Positions 24,221 through 36,900 of a stretch of 64,000 bases of DNA are shown here, in pieces. The notes below the pieces were generated by a model. That model was given only the letters and a program-made list of their open reading frames with translations, had not been told where the DNA came from and did not search any database. The DNA comes from Rotaria macrura (Eukaryota; Rotifera; Eurotatoria; Philodinida; Philodinidae), in assembly GCA_900239685.1 (NCBI GenBank), contig OENT01000208.1, positions 96,908-160,907 of the forward strand, given 5' to 3'. Within the stretch, counting starts at the first letter, position 1, and every line of letters starts with the position of its first letter. Position numbers and translations under genes: made by a program.

Positions 24221-26927
24221 ATGGGGTAAACGAACAAATTTTACCTCATTTATCAATGCATGCAATTTATTGTAGTGAACAATCTCCATTATTCGCATGT
24301 AAAGCTCATATATTTCAAGTTGATCCTGATACACGAAAATCTTGGATTCCATTATCAATTGGTGCTGGTAAGAAATGCAACTGATTCAATGAAAATGTTA
24401 AGTTTAGATTCGGTTTCTTGTTTTTGTTTCTTTCATGATCATATAGTTAATGTGCAAATATTTCATGATTCAGTGAAAAATGTTTATCGTATTGTGTCTG
24501 TTGATGGTCCCAAGGTGCTCATCAATACGATTGTGACGGCTCGTATGAGTTTTACGAAAACATCACAAAAATTTTGTCAATGGGTTGATTCAAGGGCTAA
24601 CCATGTTTATGGTTTAGGTTTTGCTAATGAAAATGATCTAACACGAGTAGAACAATCAATTTATTTGTCTTCAATTAGACTTTGCTCATTTGAAAATCAA
24701 TGTTTTAGTTCATGGAGAAGTTCATCGAAGTAAAAGAAGCAACACGAAGCGCTCTTCGAAGTAGCAGTGTTGATGTTCGACACACATCTCGTGTAGGAAT
24801 ATTAGAGTTGTTTCTTTCTTTTTTATTCTACGCATAAAAAATACCGAAAAACTCTTTTGTCTATAAGTCGGAGTCAGATTGGTCAATACAATCAAATCGA
24901 TTAGATCAATCGTTACAACTGAAACAAGAAAATGCTCATCTTAAGTTTGCTCTTGCACAAAGGTAAACATTTGTTTATGGTAGGATTTTTTTTCTTGATA
25001 TGATATTATATTTTAGTTCAAACAATACGAAGAAATGGCAAGAAGAACTGGATATCTTACGTAACAATAATGCAAAATTAACTACAGCATTACAAGAGAG
25101 CCATGGAAATGTAGAAGAATGGAAAAGACAGTTACAATTTTATCGAGATGAATGTTCCCGTCTTCGACAAATGGTAAAAAAGAAACAGAAAATCATTTCC
25201 ACATGTTTTCATAATTTCTAGGAATTCCATAATCATAAAAAATCGAAAAGTATCATGCCGTTGAATGAGCGCTACAGACCGAAATGAATCATGATATTCA
25301 AGAGAACACTGCTTCGACTTTCTCTTAAGAGCTGTTGTTGACGATGCTATTATTCTAAGACACTCGATTTTAAATAATGCTTAATAGGCATGATGTTATG
25401 CAAATCTTTTGTTCCGGAAGGACGACTAAAAAGTTCGAATGGGGCAATGCTTATTGTGGAAGATCTGTGGGTTTTCAATGTATGCTTTTTATCCACGAAA
25501 TCTGTAAAAAGTCATGCGATCTTTCAAGCAAAGAAATCCTTCAGTTACTCAAATCGTATAAAGCATAACTTCTCGATGTATTATCACATAGTGAAATGAG
25601 TATAGATTGAAATATTACAAAAGATTCTCTCAGAAATATACCTTTTCTCCTTAATACTATGGAATTGTCTAGATTTTTTCCTATTGAACAAATAATTCTC
25701 GATATATTAATCTCCGTTGCTGCTTATGTTTGATTTAAACCTACATAACTATTAGTTATTTACTTTTCTAATTCGGGGTTACTTTTTTTGTATTTGATAC
25801 AATATGGTCAATTTCCTGTTTTCTGATAACCAATCGAAAGTGAGCAATGCAAGCATTAATTGCAAATGAAAAAGTGAGAGAATTTGTTTGTTCTCTTCAT
25901 TATTGTAGTAGTGAGCAGAATATCATGTATTTGCACTTATGAATACTTAAAAAATCATGGACTGTCTGAATATCAATCAAAACATGCATATTCATCAAAA
26001 GTTGTTTTACGAATAATCAGACAATGATTGAAGTTATAAGTGTTCATTGCTACAAAACTACTGCAAATACTATGATTAAATGGTATTTGATTATTCTAGA
26101 CAAAGTATTCAAATTCGAAATTGAGTAGACACATGGAAGACATGCAAGACATTTTTTTTATTTGTTTGATTCCATATACGTTCTGTCCACAAGAATGATG
26201 CATAGGGTAAAAATCTGCATCGTATTGTGCAGTGTAGTTCGTAATCGATTGTTGACATTGAAATTTTATTTTCAGAAAAACCTACCAATTCTTTGTTGAT
26301 CATTTTTAGGTATCTAGTCGTCATTCACCAGCTGCTGGGCAAGTGAATGAAACACACGAATTAAAAAATCTGCTGGATAATGCCGATCGACGTAATAAGG
26401 ATCAAGAACAAGTATGAAATATTTCAAAGACTACATGATTAAATTTTTGTGCATAATGTTGAATTACAATATCTTTCGAAATATCGTTATTGAACAAATT
26501 CTAATGCAGCTTGCTTTTCCTTATTTTTTCTAATTGATTTTTCTAATATGTAGAAAATTCTTCAACTTGAAAATCAAGTGCAACGTTTTATGTCTCAAAT
26601 GAGTTCATTACAAGATCGTTTAGCTGTATGTTAATATGAGAAAAAAATATGATTTCTTTTCTACTTCATCGTATTTAACTTTATTTGGCATAGGAAAGTG
26701 AAACTGATAATCAAAATCTTCGTAATGAATTACAACGACGTACACCACAAGATTCTTATATGAATAGAGCAATGCATCGTTCACCACATCGAAATATTCA
26801 ACAATTAAGACGTCTTTGCGATCTATTTGAATCGAAATCAAATGATTTCAATCAAACAATATCAACAAAATCACAAGATTTACAACGTATATGTTCACAA
26901 ATAACTCAAACGATGATAGAAATGTAA
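24221..26927 (+). CDS. HOMER: Homer scaffold protein (EVH1 plus coiled coil)
   Basis: Nine exons: 24221-24225, 24276-24367, 24447-24646, 24709-24792, 24868-24962, 25017-25173, 26310-26411, 26554-26625 and 26694-26927, giving 346 residues against about 350 in vertebrate Homer proteins. The first coding exon is only ATGGG; joined to exon 2 it reads MGEQSPLFACKAHIFQVD, matching the Homer N terminus. The EVH1 domain (1-113) shows NVYRIVSVDG, MSFTKTSQKFCQW, DSRANHVYGLGFA and FMEKFIEVKEA. The linker is short. The C-terminal half is coiled coil, starting with KKWQEELDILRNNNAKLTTA and EEWKRQLQFYRDE. Homer proteins bind PPxxF ligands (group I mGluR, IP3 and ryanodine receptors, Shank) through EVH1 and multimerise through the coiled coil in postsynaptic or calcium-signalling complexes. 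Frame arithmetic is consistent at every junction. Intron 6 is unusually long (1136 bp) and holds a possible alternative last exon. AATAAA signals lie near 27260. Confidence 0.95.
25222..25287 (+). other. Possible alternative terminal exon of Homer (short isoform)
   Basis: A good acceptor (TTTCTAG) precedes an in-frame extension EFHNHKKSKSIMPLNERYRPK and then TGA. The phase fits exon 6 exactly. Its use would give a Homer with EVH1 and only the first part of the coiled coil. Vertebrate Homer1a and Ania-3 are known short forms made from alternative 3' exons. Expression is not shown here. Confidence 0.35.
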
Positions 26928-28229
26928 TTGAAGTTTCTTTCCTTTAATGTCTCGTCAATGCAGACCGATTATTATCTTCCATATGAGAAAATACAAGAAG
27001 AATTATATTTTCTTCTTCATATTATTATTATTACTATTTTGACAATGATAGATATATAAAGATCTATGAATCATATCATTTGTAATCTTGATTTTGTGAT
27101 AAAAGAGTTCACTATATATATAGGTCATTTATAGAATGACGATAGAGAATGATAATGTGTATATTTTTCGTTTGTCGTTATAGGATTCTTCAATATTTGA
27201 TTTTCTTTTGTAGTGTTTTTTAATTGATATTACTCTTGAATAGCTAGAAGAACATGTAAAATAAATAAATAAATTATTGATAGATAATGATTAATGATAA
27301 TCTGTAGGAACATTGATGGAGTATTGATTTTAACCAATAGAATAGTGTAAGAATAGGCTTATAAAGAATCTTTTCAATGTGAATATGATTTATAGTAAAT
27401 GTACATCGAATCGATTTCTTAGTGATGTATCAATGATAGTGTATATTTTTTGTGCCATTGCCATTGTTTTTGTAAATCTGGAAAACGTTGAAGAAATCGA
27501 GTTCTATTCATTTAGATTTAAGTCGAAGACTATAGAAGGAAATTCAGCATAATACCATAAACAAAATATTGGGAATGATAAAACAGGTTTCGGAGATATT
27601 AGAAAAATGTATGACATATAAAATCAACCAATATATTGTGTTGCATCAAGAATAAGACAATGGCTCACCTAATTTATCATTGATAAAGCTTTGAATTGTG
27701 CATACATAACTTAATGAACTGTACTCTTGAGGTTATGAGTATGCATGTGCATATCACACATGATAGAAAGTATCTTCTGAACAGTCACAATCGCCTCTAC
27801 ACTTCCTAAAAAATTCAGAATCAATAAACCATTGGCTAAAAATAGTGGACTGATATACTGCGAGGAAAAAAGGTACCGTCATTCCATTTTTTTCATGAGA
27901 AAAAAGCTATACTTAGTTTTGACTCGATTGAACGAGTAGCAGTGTTCAAATCGGAGTTTGTATGATCATCCATAAATAATCTAGAGGTTATTTGCGTATA
28001 GACGTTGGTTGTTCTGTATAAGTTTACTTAATTTATTAGAAGATTAGTATCGATACGCAGAATGGTTTGACAATCATGTCTAACCTCCAAATGAAATCGA
28101 TGATTCAAACGAGACAGACTTCTTTAGACACAAAATCGAAAGTATGCTTTCTGTTCGCTTTGTAAGACTGAGTGTCAAGCATCAAAACGTATGTTTTTTT
28201 TTTGTGTGAATAGAAATCGTGAATCGGTG
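26928..28229. other. Homer 3' region and intergenic DNA
   Basis: Contains Homer's probable 3' UTR with overlapping AATAAA motifs around 27260-27272. Nothing else is recognised. Confidence 0.55.
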
Positions 28230-29440
28230 TCCGTTCAGCGAAAAAGATTTCAGCGAATGTTTTTTTCGCCGAAAAACAACAGCGGAAATTTAGAATGGCA
28301 AAAAACCAAGTAGCGAAAGTAGAAGATAGCACAAGTACAAAATAGCGAAAAAGAACAGCGAATACCGAAAATGGAGGAAAATAAGAACGCGAAAGCTCTT
28401 TCAGAGAAATTGTTTTCTTCAAGGCATTAAACTATCTCTCAATGGGGAACTACTCATCATGCCCAGTGCGTAAACAAGTAACAACTTTTGTCCATTCTTC
28501 TCTAGTCTGACCAGCTATAAAATACTATTCGAGAAAAATTTTTCTTTGCTTTGGATATTTCTTTAGTCCGTGATTTTAGTCCGTATTACGTTCATCATTT
28601 TATTTGTTTCTTGAACTTAGTAAACGTGACTGATTCAATGTCAATCTCTTTCACCACATCGAATCGAGGCAAACCGTTACTTACTAATTCAAAATATATG
28701 CATTGACTATAAAAATCGACAAGGAAAGTTAAGTATTGGGCTTGCCATTCGAATGGCTGTGTGGCTAACTTTCATACAGATAAGAAGGACCAATTCATTA
28801 GATCTAATGGTCAGCATCATCATATGCTTGAACCAGAACAAATCGGGCTTAAAAATCTAAAAGAAAGCGTTAAAGATAGCGTGTAAACTGAAACAAGTTC
28901 AGTACCTAAAATATACGAAGAACAATTAGCATTTCGTCAGCAATTAGGAAAAATTAATGCTGGCATAAAAAAACAAGCAATAACATGTGTTAGTCGTATG
29001 CAAATTGATACATTGACTGAACGATATAAACAAGAAAAAATTTCTTCGATCCACTTTCTCTATGGACAATCCACGCATGTTGCTAAAAATTTTACAAAAG
29101 CACTTTGAACTTCTTATAGTTATAGTTTATCTCTTTATTTGGACTTAATGATATATCACTTGATGTCTATCCATTACGTATTTTTATTTCTTGAATCTTA
29201 TCGTTTTTTATCGTCCATTTACTAAAAAGATACATTTTTCGCTATTCTCTCAAATACGCTTTTGCGTTTGAAATTTTTTTACGCAAAAAAATTTCGCTCA
29301 TTATGCTGTTCGCTGATACTCCATTTCGGCGAAATATGCTTCGCTTTTGAATCATTTCTCTTAAAACTATTTTGCTGTATTTTATTTTCGCCGCTTTCTT
29401 TTCACGGAAAATTTTCGATGAAAAGCCCTTCGCTGATTTA
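28230..29440. mobile_element. Degenerate FLYWCH-type (Mutator-like) element with foldback-like arms
   Basis: Two arms of about 170-200 bp flank a decayed coding segment. The left arm (28230-28395) is rich in AGCGAA repeats. The right arm (29236-29440) is rich in the reverse complement TTCGCT. The arms do not align base by base but share this short iterated motif in opposite orientation, as in foldback-type inverted repeats. The interior holds a FLYWCH zinc-finger coding remnant on the plus strand. FLYWCH fingers are common in Mutator-like transposases, including those of rotifers. No catalytic DDE domain remains, so this is a dead internal-deletion copy. Exact ends and target-site duplications were not determined. 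Confidence 0.6.
28638..29108 (+). pseudogene. FLYWCH zinc-finger protein remnant
   Basis: One frame from ATG 28638 to the TGA ending at 29108 reads as a FLYWCH finger broken by stops after KYMH (two) and after ESVKDSV (one). Visible family features are the start NRGKPLL, then VKYWACHSNGCVANFHTDKK, then RSNGQHHHMLEPEQ: the zinc-binding Cys, Cys, His, His set in the usual order. A following segment (EEQLAFRQQLGKINAG) resembles the region after the finger in FLYWCH transposon proteins. Three in-frame stops and the missing remainder make it a pseudogene. Confidence 0.7.
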
Positions 29441-30696
29441 CAACCTTCCCGAAATCATTTCATTTTTTTTGTGTTATCTATAAAATGTTGTCAACTGAGA
29501 TACATCTTCTAAAAATGAGATTTTCGAAATCAAGTCTTTGATATGAAAAAAGGAAAGTTCAAACATTTGTTACTAAATGAGTTATCTGTTGAACAGTTCA
29601 CGCTCGTTTTCGGTATAGATGTCAAAAGATCCAGCATTTTTTAGGTACTGTGTACAGCATTAGTGTCATTACTAAGATTTTTCACTTAGACAATATATAT
29701 ATATATATAAATATATATTCGTTTTTTTTATCGAATAATTTCAGTGATTACTATAGAACTTATCAAAAGATATCCTAGCCAAACACATTACATTCATAAA
29801 TTTGACGTTGCATCACACCTTTACTGCCACATATTCGGCAACAGTCTGCCCAGTCGGTAGGTCTGGCTGATCATCAATAATGAATTTTCAATGTGTTTTG
29901 ATTATGCACTTACCGCATGTTCTATGAGTTAGCAGTAACTGTGATGAATGCTATAATAGTTTGAAGGATTGAAGCATTTAATTCGATACTGATACTGCTC
30001 TTCTAATTTTTATTGCTAAGGACATAGGAAACATATTTATTATTTTGTATAAAATATTGAATTGCAGATTAGTTCAAACAACAAACACCATATTATGATA
30101 TTATCGTTGCAATAACTGGTGAACTTACGCATACATACGCCTTCCAAGCACATAGACCACAACCACAGAAGGCATATGTCATATGAACAATATTCTATTT
30201 TATCCTACAGAAAATTCACAATACTTTCTTGGCATAATAATTGTTTAATACAGAATTGAAAATTGTAAATCGTTTGGGCTACTACGTTCTAGTTTCAATA
30301 GAACCAACTTTGGATTCAATCCAACAAAGTTTAATTTCAATACAACGAAGTTAGTCCTATGGTGTTATTCTAATTTGTAATGAAATTGCCCATAAATAAA
30401 TAAATATCATTATAACCTTTGAATATTGTTTAATGTTGAACGACGTTTATCAATGATAGGCATTAATTTTGTTGAAAATTAACTAACTTCTCAATGACAA
30501 ACTTCTTTACAATAATGCAGCTATTACAAAGCAGTTCATGTATTGTTTCGTCTTCGTTATTTAAATATTTATAACTAAATAACAACATACTTAACGAAAT
30601 GAAAAATTTTGCTGCTTCTATATGGTTCTTTACGTTGATTTGAGTTGCGATGTATGTGAGTTTGATGAAATTTGCTATAATACTCATTCAAGTAAA
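29441..30696. other. Intergenic region
   Basis: No gene is seen. An (AT)n tract lies at 29692-29718. Confidence 0.55.
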
Positions 30697-31098
30697 CCCC
30701 CCCCCCCCCCGATAATAGAAGACCCCCCATATTACAAGACCCTCTTATAATAGAAGACCCCCTCGAGAAAAATTTCGTCCGACGCAATAGAAGACCCCCT
30801 TTAATTAATTAATGTTTTGCTAATTAGGGCCTTAAATTAGTGTTTTTTCATCAAAATATGCTTGATTCTTAGGTTTTTCAGTTGGAAATATTAAGAGAAT
30901 GTGTTCATAATGATAATGACATCCTTAAAGCCTTGAAAATTCCGATGGGAATCCGGAAAATCCCTTTCGTTTTCTGGAAAACCTTTTTAATTAAATATTG
31001 GGCAAAATTTTGGTTCTTTATTGAAGACCCCTCTGGAAAATTTTTATGCTGCAACATAACAGAAGACCCAGGGTCTTTTATTTGGGGGGGGGGAGGGT
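30697..31098. repeat. Unclassified repeat element bounded by poly-C and poly-G
   Basis: Begins with a 14-C run at 30697-30710 and ends with a G-run at 31084-31097. AGAAGACCCC-type motifs recur in the left part (near 30716, 30744 and 30791), and an about 50-bp segment starting GAAGACCCC near 30753 is repeated in diverged direct orientation near 31023-31070. The final GGGTCTTTTATTTGGGG is an approximate inversion of the start. It has no coding capacity and looks like a non-autonomous mobile or satellite-derived repeat. Short open frames across it are not genes. Confidence 0.55.
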
Positions 31099-33436
31099 TA
31101 GATAAATATTTTGTTTTAGTAGATCGAAAAATTTCAATTTTCGTTTAACGTTTCGATCTTGCAAGGATTATTAATCAGTCAAAGATATTTTGCTTAAGCG
31201 GAAGATTTTAGATACGTACATATTTTCATCAATCTAGGCTATTGTTTAGGTCATTGTTTAATTCAATTTTTTGAAATTCGTAATGTCAGATGACATTATG
31301 ATGTCATAACGATTATATGTGTAATTAAAAGTAATCAGATAAAAATCTACATATTTACCTGTAAAATAATAGGTGAAACTATCAACTGAGGATTTCAACA
31401 AAAAATGAACGATTTTCCATCTGTAAAATCAAGACATATTACATGTACCAAAAATAAAAACACCCCTTGATATATTAGAGATACAGTTTGATATATTCAT
31501 CATTTTATTCAAGTTAATCGAAGTATAATTCTGTCATTTCATCTAATTGGTAGATGATAAGAACACCTTTCAATTCATTTCTAGTGTGTTGAATAAATGA
31601 ACTGATGAACCTTCGCTTTCAAATAATCTATTCACGAAAGATTCTCCATTCATTATTGTTTTCATCAAATTCCAACACACTGTTTCGTGTTTTCGTTTTT
31701 ATAAGAATTTTTGAATTGGTTCTCTATCGAATTGGATCTTATTTTCTGACATGTTCCTAGTTTTTGTTGACTTCGTGCTATTTTCGAAATTAATTCAAGT
31801 TTTCAAAAATTCTACAGAACATCCACTTTACCAGAATTGAAGCATTGTATGAAAAATTGATACAGCTTGTAGGAGCTTAACGATGATTTGATGACGCTTT
31901 ACATTCATGCGAATTCTACTTTCAAAAGAAAGACATTTATTGAAAATTGAAAATAAAATCATTAAAACAACGAGAGATGTTGTTATTCTCTCATCACAGG
32001 ATGCTCTTCAGAATTTCCTGGATTATCTCACAAAATAACGCATACAATCAATCGAAAATTAAGTAGAATTACGTGCTCCATACTATCCTAGCCTATAAAT
32101 GTAGCTTTATACGTCGTCACAACAGACTTGATAACGGTATTGTCTGATCTGTCCCAACTAATGTCTTTTTATGTATTATTCTCTGTTTACAAACTTATGT
32201 ATGTTGAATTTCAAAAGGGTTGAACCAAAAAACCAGCATTCCTACTGACCTTGAGAACATTATAAACTATTACCCTATTATCAGCTTGTTGAAACCTTGT
32301 TGTTTTTACGAACAAACGTTATAAGGATATTAGAATTAAGCAAGTTCATCGTTGTCAACTCTATTATTTGATGTGTGAAGAGAGATTTAGTTAAGGGAAA
32401 GAACTAGATGCAATTCATAGACCTTTTCTTACGTATTGAAATACAGGAAAATCAATAGTTTCCAAGAAGTGACAGAAGAAATTCAAGAAACCTGTTCAAG
32501 TAAATTTTTTTCTAAATAAAAACAGCAGAACACATTGAATATTGTTGTACAGCATTGGCTAGTTATGGAATCTGTGAAAGATTCAAAATATTGTACCAGT
32601 TCAGATCAAATGCGAACAGTAATGTATGAACGCGAGTGTGCTTTAACCATGAGACAAGCAAAAACTGATCTGAGTTAAAGTTAACAGAGTTCATCATAAT
32701 AGTCATAGCATCAGAAGTTGAATTAATATTTAGCATGAGTAATATATCCTCTCTAGAAATACACTAGCACAAAGAATAGTAGACGATCTTAAGACAATAT
32801 GTGACTGAAAAGAAATCTTTTGTGTCACTCTTTATTGTTACATTTGAATATCATAACTATAGATTGTTAGTGTACTCGCTTGGTAGTTTTCATTTCGTTC
32901 TATCATTCTATTCTGTTGCATGCATTGTCATTTTAAATGTCAAAATGATTTCGCACGACAAGCAACATATCTGATAAATTTGACTAAACTATTGGCATGT
33001 CAGAGAGTTGTCAATACTCTTTTTTTTATTAAAATACATTTACTAGAAATCTTTCTCGATAAACTTACAAAAAAGCCAATCTTCAATAGTATCATTCAGT
33101 TTTCATTTTTACAAGAATTATTCACAATCAAATCATTTCGAATTCATGTTAAGTTGAGGTAATATTCAAACCATGCTTGACATTGATTGAATAAAGAGAA
33201 GTTACATAAAGAAATTTATTGATCGATAGATTGACGAAGATTATGTAAATAGATATCATAGAAACAAAGAAAAAAATTCATCAGATTTATGAGGTTTCTT
33301 CTTGTAATGAATGATGACGTATTTTTTTTGTTATATAATTTTAGTAAAGAAAACATGTTCTGATGATAACGAACAATATAATTTTATGAAACTGTAAATA
33401 GGATAAGAAACAAAAAAAAAGTGAAACCATTGAATC
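31099..33436. other. Intergenic region
   Basis: No convincing gene. The open frame at 32920-33162 lacks any recognised domain. TTTATT at 33215-33220 is a candidate polyadenylation signal for the minus-strand reductase gene. Confidence 0.55.
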
Positions 33437-34357
33437 TTATTGTTTTTTCGCTTTCAATCGTTTGTTTCTTGCAACCATTATTTTGAAATATCCTTCTGGC
33501 CAGAATCGTCTTAACCAGATTGCAAACTTTTGTTGCAATGGTGCAATAATAACATCCTTTTCTCTCATCTCGATTGCTTTAACAATTCGTTCAGCTACAT
33601 AATCCGGTTCGTATGCCGATGACTGTCGATCTTCAACTTGTTTTTCATTTGAATCAGCCATTTGGTTCAATGCTTGTTGACCAAGTTCAGTGCGGATGTA
33701 GGATGGACTTACAACACAAACATTTATGTTTTGTTCTGCATATTGCTCTTTAAGTTCCATGCGTAACGAATCACTAAATGCTTGGATGGCATGTTTCGAT
33801 GCTGAATATGTACTACGGTCCGGTACAGCAATAAGACCTTGTACACTTGATATGTTAACGATTGTGGGATTTTTTTGTTGTTTTTCAATCATTTTTGTTA
33901 AAACTAATTTTGTTAATGTAACAATCGATAGATAATTCAAACGAATTATATTATTAACAATTTCAATGGATGTATCGAGTACAGATGAACGTTGACTAAT
34001 ACCAGCATTATTAATTAAACAATCAATTGATTCATGTTCAAGTATATTCATTAGTGTTGGTGATGCTGTTATTTGTTCATAATTAGATAAATCTATTTGT
34101 ATTAGTTTTGGCTGTGGATATGTTGGATGTAAATTAATAAGTTCTTGTCGTAATTTCTCAAGACGATCAATACGTCTTGCTAAAAGAATTAATTGACATC
34201 TTTTGTTAAAAAGATACTTTGCTAATGACTCGCCAAGACCTGATGAAGCACCAGTGATTAAAATGGTTTTCCCATTAATACTAATTCGTTTGCGTGTTAA
34301 CAATCGATACAACAATAATGAACAACAACCAATTGAAACAGCAATTAACCACATCAT
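33437..34357 (-). CDS. DHRS7B: Short-chain dehydrogenase/reductase, DHRS7B-like
   Basis: Intact single coding exon of 306 residues. The N terminus is a membrane anchor (about 2-20), followed by a classical SDR Rossmann domain: cofactor motif TGASSGLG (35-42), NNAG (116-119), Asn141, and the catalytic set Ser171, Tyr184 and Lys188 in SSVQGLI and YSASK. The tail EKDVIIAPLQQKFAIWLRRF ... VARNKRLKAKKQ matches the DHRS7B C terminus. The human protein is an ER/peroxisome-associated reductase implicated in ether-lipid (acyl/alkyl-DHAP) reduction; the substrate here is inferred by homology. The start ATG lies directly after an acceptor-like TTGTAG, so a 5' untranslated exon is likely. A second ATG follows immediately. 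NADPH preference is suggested by Arg61-Arg62 after the second beta strand. Confidence 0.93.
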   Translation of the reverse strand: MMWLIAVSIGCCSLLLYRLLTRKRISINGKTILITGASSGLGESLAKYLFNKRCQLILLARRIDRLEKLRQELINLHPTYPQPKLIQIDLSNYEQITASPTLMNILEHESIDCLINNAGISQRSSVLDTSIEIVNNIIRLNYLSIVTLTKLVLTKMIEKQQKNPTIVNISSVQGLIAVPDRSTYSASKHAIQAFSDSLRMELKEQYAEQNINVCVVSPSYIRTELGQQALNQMADSNEKQVEDRQSSAYEPDYVAERIVKAIEMREKDVIIAPLQQKFAIWLRRFWPEGYFKIMVARNKRLKAKKQ

Positions 34358-36490
34358 CTACAATAGTTAGTTTCTCTTCTTTTATTATAAGATTCAAGTT
34401 TTATAATAGACATCAAATGTGAAATTAGTAAATAGAATATAATGAAAGTTTATTTTTATTTACATAATCAAGAACAATAACATCATAGATACATAGCATG
34501 TCAAGAAGTATTGTCTTGCTATTTAGATTATTGCCAATGTTACATGACTAAACTATTCATAATGTCAAGAGTGTGATCGAATAAGAATATGCGTTTGTTT
34601 AATTTGAAGTTCTAAATAAAATATAGCATAAGATAATAATAATCAAAGAAAAACAAGTAAAATCTTACGCCGATATCATCAAGTTTGCTATTTTTGTTTA
34701 CGATGATTGGCAAACTGATCCGTAATGTAACTAGTCATTTCATGAATAGAGACGGCATACATGAATCAATATAATTAACATTCGAATTGTTTAGAATAAC
34801 AAGAAAACCAAGTTTCTACTATAATGCAAAATAAATTCATCAGTTGAAAAAAAATAATTTTTCCATTGAATATTGTACGTGTTGACCATCGATACGAATA
34901 CAACGTTAATTTTTTAATGTTGCCGTTATCACCAACTAGAAATTGTCATTCTAAATAGAAAGATTTATTTTATTCTACATACTTCTACAATATTCAAAGG
35001 CTATTGTAATATTAGGTTGTTGTCAATATTCTCTTTTGCACTAGTAAATTTTATATCCTAATAGTGATGGACTCTCGTTAGATTTGTTTTCACTCAACTA
35101 AGAACTTTCGTTGTACATACGAAAATCATAGTGATAATTGTCTAGGAAATTAACAATTCGTATTTATCATTATAAAATAATCTCAACAGACATGAAATGA
35201 TCAGATCGATTATGTACTTACATATAAAAAATGGACAAAGATTAATGATTTACGACGTTAGTATTATGTTGAATTAGGACTAGGAATCAAAGTTAGTCAA
35301 CTAGTGAATCAAAATACGTGTTCGAAAAATATCAAAGTACAGGTACACTGAAATAATTTCCGAAATACAAAAAAATGTTTGCATATGATATGTATTGGTA
35401 CAGTCATAGTTAATTATTAGAGAATTACACTGAACTGTGATATATTTTATAATATTAATTGAATTGGTGCCTAGGTTGATCTAGAGAATGACAATTACAT
35501 ATTTTCAATCAGTCAATCACTTGTTTAGTGAAAACTTAATCGATTTTTAGCTATAAATCATGCTAACTTTGAATCTAGCCAGGGGCAATTTCCTCCAATC
35601 TTCATATATTGGTTTCCAAGCAGAATATACTACTTTTGAACAGTAGTTACTAATCTATCGAAATTAAATAGATATGAGTAACCTTTTTACATTTTGTTCA
35701 TAAACTTGTTCAAATAAAAATGATTCCTATTTAACATTTATTTAATTACTAAGGAAAAACAGAAAATAATGACGATTTACATATAATTTGATATGTTCTT
35801 AAGAGTTTCTAGATTGAAAATAATATTGGTGAAAAATTCGGTAGTATAAAAAATCAGCACCAACCGATTGTAAGAAAGTTTATGATGAACATATTGCAGA
35901 TGAATAATTACTCCTTCGACTTTGTATATAGCAGAGATGGGATTAGTTCGGTTCAAATCCGATGAAACCGTTTTATTGTTTTCATTGGATACACTTTTCG
36001 ACTCTTGAAGAACACATGAAAGGATTGATTATTTTTCACGATTACAAATCGTTTAATGTAAAGTGTATGCTTTTAAAATTATTCTGAGTGAGAATCTGGA
36101 TTATCGAATATCAAACTGTGAAATTGAACAAAATAGCACTGGTTATATGCTTTTGTCTAACTTAAGTGTGAACTTTGTTTTCTATTTTAATCGATTCTTG
36201 TTTCTACTGTTAAATAATACAACTTTGTTTTTTTAATTGCAGACATCTCTAAAAATATCGACCTCTATCAGCAAGAGATATGGGTATGTAAAGATGTATC
36301 AGACTACACCGTCAAGACTTGTAGCGTTGTTTTCATTTACCATTAATTGTAATAGCTATATGTTTGCTCAATCTAGACGAAGAAATTTATCGTACATGAG
36401 TCAGAATGATTGCGTCAGTTAGTGTGTTGCATGAATCTCAGTAGAAATTAACCGTATGATTTTGATTCTTTCTTTAAAAGATGCGCCTCG
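34358..36490. other. Intergenic region
   Basis: No gene, RNA or clear repeat is recognised. Confidence 0.5.
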
Positions 36491-36499
36491 AAAATTTCT

Positions 36500-36900
36500 A
36501 CTAAAACTGTCTCAATAAATCCTTATTGATATGTTTTTGATGGTCCCTCCAATATACTAAATGAATAGGTCACACGATAGTGCTATGCCCCACAGTATTG
36601 AATATTTGAAAGACCTTTTTTTGTTTTGCAAATATCTCTGCTTGAGACAATGAGAAAGCTTTGACTTTTATTTCAACAATTGTCCTATCAAAAGCTCTAG
36701 AAAATATTTACAGACAAACCCCTATTGATTTTCTCTGATACTATTTCCAATACTCTAGGTGAACAGACCATATGATGATACACTATGTCCCATTTTATAT
36801 TCTATAAGAAAAATATTTTGATGACTTCTTTTTATGTTGAGAATAGCTTGACTTTCAACGATGTAACGTTAAGGACTCAACAAAGAATTTCGCAAGCAAT
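36500..36900. repeat. Ancient tandem duplication, period about 199 bp
   Basis: The segment from 36521 (CTTATTGAT) recurs from 36721 (CCTATTGAT). Matching landmarks appear in the same order: CCAATA, a GGTCACACGATAGTG / GACCATATGATGATA block, CTATGCCCCA / CTATGTCCCA, and GCTTTGACTTT / GCTTGACTTTC. The copies are strongly diverged, so this is an old duplication. Confidence 0.5.

Noticed and set aside
24373..24446. Reading Homer as one uninterrupted frame from 24260 to 24733
   Set aside because: That frame translates introns 2 and 3. Splicing at 24367/24447 and 24646/24709 restores the conserved EVH1 sequence.
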